Shown here piece after piece: positions 1 through 7,285 of a stretch of DNA of 11,722 nt. A program made the position numbers and the translations under genes. The notes under the pieces were generated by a model. The model was not told where the DNA came from and did not search any database. It saw only the letters and a list, made by a program, of their open reading frames with translations. The stretch is from Planctomycetota bacterium (lineage in GTDB: Bacteria > Planctomycetota > Planctomycetia > Planctomycetales > Planctomycetaceae), in NCBI GenBank assembly GCA_026692825.1, contig JAPLOC010001326.1:5630-17351 (forward strand). The letters run 5' to 3'. Each line of letters starts with the position of its first letter. The first letter of the stretch is position 1.

Positions 1-2791
1 TGCCGCGGATGGTGTTGCCGACCGACGCGCCGGTGATCGACACGCCGTTCACACCGTTGAGCGCGATCGTATTTCTCAACGCGGGTGTACTTCCTCCAAT
101 GACGCTGTGGAGAACCTGATCACCCAGGACAATGCCTGTCTCCCCGTTGGCAAGTCCCGCAGTTCCCGACACTGTGGTCCCGATGCGGTTTCCGACAATA
201 ACGCTCTGATCGGCGCGAGTCAGAACGACACCGCTGGTGGTGTTTCCCGAGATGACATTATTGGCAATGTGGAGTCCCGTCACGTTGGTGGCGGAAAGCC
301 CTGTCTGATTCGCTTGAGCGCCCGTGCCGAATGGATTCAACCCCAGCCAGTTCTGCTCTACCGTAACCCCCGTCAGCGGAGAACCGAGCAGATCCCCGTT
401 GATCTCCAGCCCGGGGCCGCTGAAGTTCCCGATATCCAGACCTCGAATGACGGTCCCGGAAGCGCCGACCGACAGCCCGGCCACATTTCCCGCACCCGCC
501 GAACCGCCATCGATTTCGATCACGGGTGACCCCGCATAGCCCGGCTGGGTCGTTCCGTCGAGAGTCACACTGTTGGTAATCACCGGCAGCGCCGACTGGG
601 GGGAAATCATATGCGTCCCGCCGCCGGGAATATGGAAACTGATGGTGTGTGAACCCGGGCTCGCATCCGCGTCGAGAATTGCCTGGCGCAGTGAACCGGT
701 TCCACCGTCAGCGGTATTGGAGACGATATAAAGACGATCGGTGAGTGTGACGTCGTTGCCATCGCCCCCTTGGTAGCTGATCTGGAGCAGCCGGGTGCCA
801 ACCACGAGACAATCCCCCTCGCCCAAACCGGCAAACGTGCCGCTCACCGGATTGGTGCCGTCGTTCCGGATGATGGTGAACGACTGCCCCTCGCTGGAGT
901 TGAATCCGCTGACGTACAGCGTGCCGGCAAGTGCCACATCTCCGCCAACAACAAGCTGGTCGTATTCTGTCCCGGGAGTTGTCCCCTCCAGTTCAATGGT
1001 CAACTGCCCGCCACGGGTCTGGGAATAATTCCCGGTCACTGTAATGACACCGGGTGAGAATCCTGGGCCGACGATGCCGTCGTTCACAAACGCCCCGGTC
1101 ACCAGCCCGCTGCCCGAGAGGAGCCCCCCTCCATTGAGATGAAGCGGATCCGAGTCGACCAAAATTGAACCGCCGATAAGCTGGGTAACGCCCGCCAGAA
1201 TATAATCGGAGGTGCTGATTTCGAATTGACCCGACCGCAGCTCGAGCGTGCCCAGATTGAAGAACGTGTTCGACACCTGACAGGGGTTTTCATCGCCGAC
1301 TCCAATCGTCATCAGGCCATAGTTGTAAAACGTACACTCTGAAAGGAAGAGTCCCTCGACCGTGAAATCTCCGGATGAGGTGACGATTACGGTTCCCTCT
1401 TTACAGTACGTGATCCCCGAAACATCGTATGTTCCATAGATCACGATGTTGTTGGTGCCGGTGGCGTATCCGAGCTGAAGATACACATCCCCCGCTCCGG
1501 AAACTTCGGACTCCTCATTGAGACTGAACTCGCCGTCCAGTTCGAGCGTCGCTCCACCTTCCACCTCAATGGATCCGGTGACAACACCGCCAGCGACCGA
1601 GCTGAACATGCCCGTCTGAACGCCGATCAGTCCGCCGTTGAAGAGCGAAATGTAAGACTCCAACCCGGACTCCGCGCCGGCATCGATCGTCAGAACGCCC
1701 CAATTGGTGAATTCCGAAAAGGACGAATCAACGGACCGGAAACTCACCGTGCAGGGAGTGGAATCCGAAAGAACCGTCAGCGTTCCATCGTTGACCAGAT
1801 GTCCGTGATTTTCAAACTGCACCTCTGCGCTCGTGACCAAGTCTTCGAGACTGATTACCCCAGTCCCCTCATTTTTTACGGTTTTCTGGTCGAGAGTCCA
1901 GATGTTGTCCTGCAATCCCGGCTCATTGCTGAGGATGAAATTGGGGACGGTCTCTGGATTGTCTTCCACGAGGACGGTTCCGCTGCCGCGCAGTGTCCCG
2001 GTGAGCCACACGAATTGACTGGTGACGTCAATCGGACCATCCTGGTCGAGTTCACCCCCCAGAATCTCCAGGTAGGGAACCGACAGCGGGTGGTCATGGA
2101 AATTCGCGAGTCCCCCCGATTCGATGACGAGTGAATTGCCGACCGACACCGTCTTGTCGGAACTCAAGAAATCGGCGATGCCGTTTTCGCGAACCGTGGT
2201 ACTCGCGGTGATCGCATACGTGCCCGCGACGGTGTGATACCCTGTGTCAAAGTCGACTTCGCCAGCGCCCGAGAGAGTGGACGTGCTGGTCAGGTTTTGT
2301 GAGCCCATCAGCACGAGCGCCGCACCGGCGCCTATTGTCATCGTGCCGGCGATAGTTCCACTGCTTTCGCACGTCGCCGTCCCGCCAGCGACAACCAGAC
2401 TCCCCCCGACAGCGACGTTGAGTCCTCCAATGAACCCCCCACCTGCCTCGAGTCGCAACGACGTATCGACAATTTCGATGGGGCTGTTGGACAGCAGGCT
2501 GTGAACATCGGCGGAGTTGCCGGCGATTTGAATCGCTGACGCGCCGACCACGCCAATCGTCACGTCGTCCGTGGCTCCCGGAGTGGCGTTCGTATCCCAG
2601 TTCGCGGCGGTGTTCCACTGGAGATCCCACCCCGCTCCCGTCCAGTTTACCGCGGACAGCAGCACCCGGCTCTCCAGCACCTGCACCATGGAAGCGACGG
2701 CCCCCCGGCGCGAAACGCTCAGTTTGCGGGTCTGACGAGTGGAACGGAACAGGTGACTTCGAACTCCACTCAGCCAGGACGACAGTCGCAT
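1..2791 (-). CDS. Large exported beta-helix surface protein with LEPR-XLL-type N-terminus (C-terminus off left edge)
   Basis: One uninterrupted frame of 930 codons runs from the ATG at 2791 to the left edge. The start is supported by an in-frame TGA a few codons upstream and by GGAG eight bases before the ATG. The N-terminus is long and basic and carries LESRVLLSA at residues 39-47, matching the LEPR-XLL export-type motif of planctomycete surface proteins, with Ser in place of Pro. Residues about 50-575 are Gly/Thr/Val-rich beta-strand repeats resembling autotransporter passenger domains. Residues 576-628 match the recurrent unit PGFSPGVITVTGNY...YDQLVVGGDVALAGTLYV, followed by GGDGNDVTLT at 675-684. 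Residues about 689-760 resemble the CSLREA-type lead-in (GSLRQAI at 699-705). From about 770 onward the pattern is a right-handed parallel beta-helix. The protein is probably cell-surface or secreted; its ligand or substrate is not evident. Any C-terminal anchor would lie outside the window. Confidence 0.9.
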   Translation of the reverse strand, partial: MRLSSWLSGVRSHLFRSTRQTRKLSVSRRGAVASMVQVLESRVLLSAVNWTGAGWDLQWNTAANWDTNATPGATDDVTIGVVGASAIQIAGNSADVHSLLSNSPIEIVDTSLRLEAGGGFIGGLNVAVGGSLVVAGGTATCESSGTIAGTMTIGAGAALVLMGSQNLTSTSTLSGAGEVDFDTGYHTVAGTYAITASTTVRENGIADFLSSDKTVSVGNSLVIESGGLANFHDHPLSVPYLEILGGELDQDGPIDVTSQFVWLTGTLRGSGTVLVEDNPETVPNFILSNEPGLQDNIWTLDQKTVKNEGTGVISLEDLVTSAEVQFENHGHLVNDGTLTVLSDSTPCTVSFRSVDSSFSEFTNWGVLTIDAGAESGLESYISLFNGGLIGVQTGMFSSVAGGVVTGSIEVEGGATLELDGEFSLNEESEVSGAGDVYLQLGYATGTNNIVIYGTYDVSGITYCKEGTVIVTSSGDFTVEGLFLSECTFYNYGLMTIGVGDENPCQVSNTFFNLGTLELRSGQFEISTSDYILAGVTQLIGGSILVDSDPLHLNGGGLLSGSGLVTGAFVNDGIVGPGFSPGVITVTGNYSQTRGGQLTIELEGTTPGTEYDQLVVGGDVALAGTLYVSGFNSSEGQSFTIIRNDGTNPVSGTFAGLGEGDCLVVGTRLLQISYQGGDGNDVTLTDRLYIVSNTADGGTGSLRQAILDADASPGSHTISFHIPGGGTHMISPQSALPVITNSVTLDGTTQPGYAGSPVIEIDGGSAGAGNVAGLSVGASGTVIRGLDIGNFSGPGLEINGDLLGSPLTGVTVEQNWLGLNPFGTGAQANQTGLSATNVTGLHIANNVISGNTTSGVVLTRADQSVIVGNRIGTTVSGTAGLANGETGIVLGDQVLHSVIGGSTPALRNTIALNGVNGVSITGASVGNTIRG

Positions 2792-2833
2792 GTCGCAAAC
2801 TCCGCGGGATCAAGGAGGCATCTCAACAGGGAT

Positions 2834-2869
2834 CTGGAAATGGTCGGACCACAGTGACCGACCATCCAG
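2834..2869. promoter_or_regulatory. Inverted repeat / potential hairpin upstream of surface-protein start
   Basis: ATGGTCGG (2840-2847) is the perfect reverse complement of CCGACCAT (2858-2865) across a 10-base spacer. The pairing extends outward with CTGG (2834-2837) against CCAG (2866-2869) after a two-base AA bulge, giving 12 pairs. The left arm also sits in a second, smaller palindrome, TGGTC-G-GACCA (2841-2851). The element lies 43 bases upstream of the minus-strand ATG. It could be a 5'-leader hairpin if transcription starts further upstream, or a dyad operator. No U tract follows in either direction, so a terminator is unlikely. Confidence 0.6.
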
Positions 2870-2899
2870 CGCACTCCCAAGGCACGACAGGCTGTGCGA

Positions 2900-2992
2900 A
2901 CCGGACGCGATTCTGGTTGAAAATGCGAAAATTCGGCGCCTTTGATTGTTTTTTTCTCGGATTACCCTTCAAAATAACTTCCCGCGTCCGGT
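2900..2992. promoter_or_regulatory. 10-bp perfect inverted repeat bracketing the AT-rich core
   Basis: ACCGGACGCG (2900-2909) and CGCGTCCGGT (2983-2992) are perfect reverse complements, 73 bases apart, at the two edges of the AT-rich stretch. Each copy reads CGCGTCCGGT towards its own gene: the right copy ends about 35 bases before the sigma-factor GTG, and the left copy ends about 108 bases before the surface-protein ATG. Copies facing outward from a shared centre suit a regulator bound at both divergent promoters, or two -10-like elements containing CGTC, the core of many ECF -10 motifs. No matching -35 element was found, so the role is inference. Confidence 0.5.
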
Positions 2993-3011
2993 GGGGCGTG
3001 GAATAGTGCCT

Positions 3012-3020
3012 GAGGGAAGG
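3012..3020 (+). promoter_or_regulatory. Ribosome binding site deciding the GTG start of the sigma factor
   Basis: GAGGGAAGG lies seven bases upstream of the GTG at 3028. An in-frame TAG at 3004-3006 leaves no ATG or TTG alternative upstream, so this purine tract fixes GTG 3028 as the likely start. Confidence 0.7.
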
Positions 3021-3027
3021 GTTCGAA

Positions 3028-3645
3028 GTGGCGTGGTCGATACAGAGTGAAGAGTCATTTGGTCGTCGTCTGGAGAGCGCCCGATTCGGCGATGGGACTG
3101 CGCTGGGGCGGGTTCTGGAGGATTGTCGCAACTACCTCCTGCTAACCGCCAATCAGGAACTCGACTCGGACCTTCAGGCCAAAGTCGCTCCCTCAGACGT
3201 CGTTCAAAAAACATTCCTGGAAGCGTGCCGTGATTTTGACCAGTTTCGAGGTACGAGCGAGCGGGAAGTGCTGGCGTGGCTGCGGGGAATTCTGCTCAAT
3301 AACCTCGCGAACGTCCGGCGGGATTACCGCGATGCCGCGAAACGTCAGGTGGCTCTCGAACGCCCCTGGAATTCCGAGGTCACACAGATTCCACACGATG
3401 TACCCACGCCGGGGACCGCCCTGGTTGGTCTCGAACGGCGGGAACTGGTCATGAACGCGATCCAGCAATTGCCGGAAAACTACCGACAGGTTCTGCTGTT
3501 GCGGCAGCAGGAGGGCCTCACTTTCCCGGAAATCGGCGAGAGACTGGGGCGATCTTCCGAGAGCGCCCGCAAGATTTGGGCGCGTGCGGTGGAGCAGCTA
3601 AAAGAAATCCTGAAATCAGTGACCGTTCGCGATGGCACACGATGA
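3028..3645 (+). CDS. ECF-type sigma-70 family RNA polymerase sigma factor
   Basis: This 205-residue protein has the two-domain form of ECF sigma factors, which redirect RNA polymerase to a specific promoter set. Region 2 covers about residues 25-105, with SDVVQKTFLEA at 56-66 (region 2.2) and WLRGILLNNLANVRRDY at 84-100. A linker leads to region 4 at about 133-195, with the LPENYRQVLLLR turn (148-159) and a helix-turn-helix from LTFPEIGERLG to about residue 191. The GTG start is backed by a strong Shine-Dalgarno sequence. The stop overlaps the next gene's start as ATGA, so sigma factor and kinase are probably translated together. No anti-sigma gene is adjacent, which fits control by the kinase instead. 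Length and motifs match the planctomycete ECF groups often found beside Ser/Thr kinases. Target promoters are unknown; autoregulation and the divergent surface gene are the obvious candidates. Confidence 0.93.
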   Translation: MAWSIQSEESFGRRLESARFGDGTALGRVLEDCRNYLLLTANQELDSDLQAKVAPSDVVQKTFLEACRDFDQFRGTSEREVLAWLRGILLNNLANVRRDYRDAAKRQVALERPWNSEVTQIPHDVPTPGTALVGLERRELVMNAIQQLPENYRQVLLLRQQEGLTFPEIGERLGRSSESARKIWARAVEQLKEILKSVTVRDGTR

Positions 3646-6600
3646 TTGACGATCGATTCGACGAGATACTGGCTGATTATGACGAGCAACTTGCCCAGGG
3701 GCTGGCTCCCAAAGTCTCTGAGATACCCGTCAATCCCGAGCTGGAACGCCGTCTGATTGAGGCGGCCGCCTGCTTGGATTTGCTGGAATCGACCTTCCCG
3801 CGGCAAGGTGACGCCACACTGGATGACCGGTTGGAGGCACAAGCGTTCGCGACCTTGTTTCCCCAGCCCGCAACATTGGGACGGTTTGTGATTCGGCGGG
3901 AGTTGGGGCGCGGGGGGCACGGCGTGGTGTTTTTGGCGTTTGACCCAATCCTCAAGAGGGAAGTGGCACTCAAGGTTCCCCGGGCCGAAATGCTCCCCAG
4001 TCCCGAGATGCGCTCTCGTTTCCGTCGAGAAGCGGAAGCGGCGGCGCGACTCGATCATCCGCATCTCATTCCCGTTCACGAGGCAGGAGAAATCGGGCCG
4101 ATCTGTTACCTCGTCAGCGCGTATTGTCCTGGCCCGACCCTGGCCACCTGGTTGCGCGGGCAGGGCCGTCCGGTCGATCCTGTCACAGTGGCGCGACTCG
4201 TCGCGCCGCTGGCCGACGCGGTCGATTCCATGCATCGAAATGGAATCCTCCATCGCGATCTGAAGCCGGGAAATGTCATTCTGCAACCGCGAAACGACTT
4301 TCCTGACATCCGTACGGACGACGCGTCGCACTTCGCTTCTGTTGACTCGTTCGTGCCGCGGATCACCGATTTTGGATTGGCCCATCTCGCTGAAAACCCT
4401 GAGTTCCAGACTCGCACCGGCTCGATCGTGGGAACTCCCGGCTATATGGCTCCCGAACAGGCCCTCGGGGAACGGAGTCGCATTGGACCGGCCACCGATG
4501 TTTACAGTCTCGGGGTGTTGCTCTACGAGTTGCTGACCGGTCGGCTGCCCTTTCTGGGAGCGACCGAACTTGACACCTTGCGCCAGGTCAAAGACGACGA
4601 CCCCACACCGATTCGACGGTTGCGGCGGGATGTTTCGCGTGATCTGGAAACGGTGTCGATGAAGTGTCTGGAGAAAGATCCGGTCCGACGCTATGCGACC
4701 GCGCGGGAACTCGCCGACGATCTTCGCCGGGTGATCGCTGGCGAACCCATTCGGGCGCGGCCGGTGGGAATGGTCGGGCGTTTCTCCCGGTGGTGTCGAC
4801 GCCGTCCGGTCGCCGCACTCCTGGTGCTGACAACGACCACGGCGCTGTTATCTCTGCTGGGGATGACACTGGTTCGACAGTGGGAATTGACGAACCACGC
4901 CGCCAGTCTCGAGCACCTCAACACGCAGCTTTCCGTGACCGCGCGTGAGGCGCGGGAGCAACGACATCTTGCGGAAGTCCGCGCCCGACAGGTCAGCGAA
5001 GGTCTGTATGCGATTCAGATCTCTCAGGCGGCGCAGGCCATCCGCGAAGGAGACCTCCCGGAAGCGGTCTCGCTGTTGGCCGGCTGGCGACCGGGGCCGC
5101 GCGAACCGGATCTTCGCGGGTTTGAGTTTGCATACCTTGAGCGACAGATTCAGGGGGCTGGTCGACAACTGTTTTCGACCCCTGAGTCCCTTTACCACCT
5201 CGTCCGTTCACCCGACGGAAAAACGATCGCGACCGGTGGCAAGGACGCCATCGTGTGGCTGCTGGAGGAAAAGAGCGGCAAAGTCGTCGGGGAGATCGTA
5301 ACCCATCAGATCGAGGTCAATGGGATCGCGTTTTCCGAGGATGGCAGCGAACTGGTCACCACCGGTGACGATGGGACGGTTCGGTTCTGGAACCTGCCTG
5401 ACGGAACCGAGCGTCTCTCTGTCCCGGCCCACCCAGGAAAAGCGTATCAAGTGGTCTATCTTCCGGACGGCGAAAACATGGCGGTCTGCGGCAACGATCC
5501 TTTGATACGGGTGATTCGGGTGTCGACGGGCGAGCTTCAATACACACTTGCGGGACATACCGACCAGGTTCAGTCACTGACACTCGATCCCGCGGGAGTC
5601 ACCTTGCTGTCGACCAGCAGCGACCAGACCACGCGACTCTGGAATCTGGAGCATCGGGTCTGCCGAAGTGTCGCGCGATCCAACCAGCGGACCGGACCCG
5701 TCGCGGTACTGGAGAAGCAGCCAACATTTCTGGTGGGGACTGACGCCGGTACCGTGGAACACCGTGATCTCAAGGATGGACGCGAACTTGGTGCGGTCGC
5801 GCATCTTGATCACGTGAGATCATTGATTCCGAATCGGCAGGGAACGCTGGTTGCCGCGGGGGACAGTCGTGGGGGGATCCGGTTATGGCGACTGCTCGCC
5901 GGAGGGGATTTTGAACCGCAACCGGCGGCGAGCTGGCACGCACATGACCAGGGGGTCAATTCGCTGCTCTGGTCAAACGATGGCGAATCACTGCTGTCGG
6001 CGGGCGATGACGGGAAGCTGGCGGAATGGAATCTGGCGATGGCATTGGAACCTCAAGCAAGCATCTTCGCGGTGACACCGGCACCCAGAGCGCAAATGAT
6101 CCCGAATACCGATTGGCTGGTGACGACGGGCCTCCCCCTGACGATCTGGAATTGGCGGACCGGCGCGATGGTTCAGACGATTTCTGACGGATTCCACCAT
6201 CGTGTCGCGGTCTCCTCCGATGGTCGGACCCTCGCCACCACAGCCGATCACGGTACATTGCGCGTCTATCGCCGGCTGAATCCGACGGGAAACGATCCAT
6301 TTGAACTCGCCGCGGAATGGATTAGTGGTGGAGAATTGACGCGCGTGGATATCTCACTCGATTCCACTTCGATTGCGGTCGCCCGCTGGCTGGAGGGGCA
6401 GGGGGGGGGCAAACCGGAACATGCGATTTGGATCGTGGCACTTCCCGATCTGGGTCAAAAGGAACGCATCCCTGTCGATTCGGCGAGCCAGATGGCGTTC
6501 GCCCCGGACGGTGATCGATTGGTATTGCGCACACGCGACGGTCTGGCGATGTGGAGTCGCCGCCAGCAACGGGTTTTGTGGAATGTCGCGCAGGCCGACG

Positions 6601-7001
6601 CGGAGTCACTCACATTCAGCGACTACGGGAACCTGTTGTTTTCGCGATTCGACGCGCGCGGGGTGATTATCCGCGAGGCGAACACCGGTGATCCGGTCTC
6701 GCGGTTGGGAACCAGCCGAAACCCACTCGACTCTCTGGTCGTCTCCACCGATGGAAGAACTCTCGCGACCGCCAGCGAATCCGGAGAAATCCGCCTGATC
6801 CACATCCCCACGGGACGCCCTTTGTACGATCTGCCGAATCCGGGCGGACGGGCATCAGTCGTTGGCTTTTCGTCCGACGGAAAGTCGCTGGTCTGCCTGG
6901 TGCAGGTGAAGTCTGATCCAAAACAGTATCAGATCGTGGTCTTTCACGGGGCGGATCCCTCACCAGGCGCGGGAAAAACGCTCACCCCGGCGAGAGATTG
7001 A
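3642..7001 (+). CDS. Transmembrane Ser/Thr protein kinase with about 14 C-terminal WD40-like repeats
   Basis: This 1119-residue protein has a complete PknB/Hanks-type kinase domain at about residues 80-370: glycine loop LGRGGHGVV (88-96), ATP-binding Lys111 in VALK, a likely helix-C Glu130, catalytic loop HRDLKPGN (204-211, Asp206), DFG (243-245) and APE (270-272). It should therefore be active. Three arginines precede a single membrane segment (about 388-411), placing the kinase in the cytoplasm. A helical, coiled-coil-like stretch (about 415-500) ends in DLRGFEFAYL, a form familiar from planctomycete kinases. About 14 WD40-like blades follow (516-1103), enough for two seven-bladed propellers, probably extracytoplasmic. 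I chose ATG 3642 because it overlaps the sigma-factor stop (ATGA) and has no good Shine-Dalgarno of its own, which suits translational coupling. A TTG 22 codons upstream is possible but unlikely. The likely role is to sense a ligand outside the membrane and phosphorylate cytoplasmic targets, perhaps the sigma factor. Confidence 0.95.
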   Translation: MIDDRFDEILADYDEQLAQGLAPKVSEIPVNPELERRLIEAAACLDLLESTFPRQGDATLDDRLEAQAFATLFPQPATLGRFVIRRELGRGGHGVVFLAFDPILKREVALKVPRAEMLPSPEMRSRFRREAEAAARLDHPHLIPVHEAGEIGPICYLVSAYCPGPTLATWLRGQGRPVDPVTVARLVAPLADAVDSMHRNGILHRDLKPGNVILQPRNDFPDIRTDDASHFASVDSFVPRITDFGLAHLAENPEFQTRTGSIVGTPGYMAPEQALGERSRIGPATDVYSLGVLLYELLTGRLPFLGATELDTLRQVKDDDPTPIRRLRRDVSRDLETVSMKCLEKDPVRRYATARELADDLRRVIAGEPIRARPVGMVGRFSRWCRRRPVAALLVLTTTTALLSLLGMTLVRQWELTNHAASLEHLNTQLSVTAREAREQRHLAEVRARQVSEGLYAIQISQAAQAIREGDLPEAVSLLAGWRPGPREPDLRGFEFAYLERQIQGAGRQLFSTPESLYHLVRSPDGKTIATGGKDAIVWLLEEKSGKVVGEIVTHQIEVNGIAFSEDGSELVTTGDDGTVRFWNLPDGTERLSVPAHPGKAYQVVYLPDGENMAVCGNDPLIRVIRVSTGELQYTLAGHTDQVQSLTLDPAGVTLLSTSSDQTTRLWNLEHRVCRSVARSNQRTGPVAVLEKQPTFLVGTDAGTVEHRDLKDGRELGAVAHLDHVRSLIPNRQGTLVAAGDSRGGIRLWRLLAGGDFEPQPAASWHAHDQGVNSLLWSNDGESLLSAGDDGKLAEWNLAMALEPQASIFAVTPAPRAQMIPNTDWLVTTGLPLTIWNWRTGAMVQTISDGFHHRVAVSSDGRTLATTADHGTLRVYRRLNPTGNDPFELAAEWISGGELTRVDISLDSTSIAVARWLEGQGGGKPEHAIWIVALPDLGQKERIPVDSASQMAFAPDGDRLVLRTRDGLAMWSRRQQRVLWNVAQADAESLTFSDYGNLLFSRFDARGVIIREANTGDPVSRLGTSRNPLDSLVVSTDGRTLATASESGEIRLIHIPTGRPLYDLPNPGGRASVVGFSSDGKSLVCLVQVKSDPKQYQIVVFHGADPSPGAGKTLTPARD
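6401..6409 (+). repeat. Nine-G homopolymer tract inside the kinase propeller coding region
   Basis: Nine consecutive G fall in codons 920-923 of the kinase (Gln-Gly-Gly-Gly), in a loop of the tenth WD40-like blade. The frame is intact here. It is the longest homopolymer I noticed in the window. Tracts of this length can slip during replication, and they are also a common site of assembly error. Confidence 0.9.
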
Positions 7002-7285
7002 CCCTCAGCGTGTTCCGAGTCACCGAGAGAATCGCGGGCCATAATCCCGGCGAGCGAGACAACAACAAAGGAAGCCACTGGTGGCGGCGATCCTACGATT
7101 CCCAGTGGGGGAAATCTTGCTCCGTCATTCGAACCCGTCGGCCATAGCGGTTGTTACCGTGATAGCCGTCGTGGCTTCGACTCTCCGCCGCGATTCCCGA
7201 CCACGATCACAAGCAGCGACGAACGGCCAAAGGTGACCTGGGCGACGATCGCCCGTATTCGTTCGCCCGCAGACTTCGTCAATCT
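7002..7285. other. Convergent intergenic gap between kinase and BON-protein genes
   Basis: This 284-bp gap lies between two genes that converge, so a terminator is expected on each strand. I see only weak stems: GATTCCC (7097-7103) can pair with GGG plus AATC (up to 7116) with one bulge, and GGCCATAGCGG (7140-7150) can pair imperfectly with CCGTGATAGCC (7157-7167). Neither is followed by a T run, so no intrinsic terminator is called. No convincing gene is present. Confidence 0.6.

Larger units (their letters stand above)
2792..3027. promoter_or_regulatory. Divergent promoter region between surface-protein gene and sigma/kinase operon
   Basis: This 236-bp gap separates two divergently transcribed genes, so it must supply promoters for both. 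It has an AT-rich core at about 2910-2980, including a run of seven T at 2949-2955, in an otherwise GC-rich window. It holds two strong inverted repeats, listed separately. I could not place a convincing sigma-70 -35/-10 pair or a GGAAC-type ECF -35 element on either strand, so the promoters themselves are not pinned down. Confidence 0.65.

Noticed and set aside
2247..2813. 188-codon minus-strand frame starting at an ATG 22 bases upstream of the surface-protein start.
   Set aside because: It is out of frame with the beta-helix reading, is rich in Arg, and ends inside the real gene.
2929..2955. CGAA-AA-TTCG followed further on by seven T, resembling an intrinsic terminator on the plus strand.
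   Set aside because: The loop would be only two bases, the T run is offset from the stem, and no plus-strand gene lies upstream to terminate.
3576..3641. TTG 22 codons upstream as the kinase start.
   Set aside because: It would lie deep inside the sigma-factor gene and add a sequence with no family resemblance. ATG 3642 with the ATGA overlap is the better choice.
3480..4385. 301-codon open frame on the minus strand opposite the sigma factor and kinase.
   Set aside because: It is antisense to well-recognised catalytic motifs and its translation has no recognisable domain.
7096..7206. Open stretch of 37 codons on the minus strand downstream of the BON gene, with a protein-like end (DGYHGNNRYGRRVRM...DFPHWES).
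   Set aside because: It has no usable start codon near its beginning, is out of frame with the BON gene and is preceded by stops. It could be a gene remnant but is too short to support.
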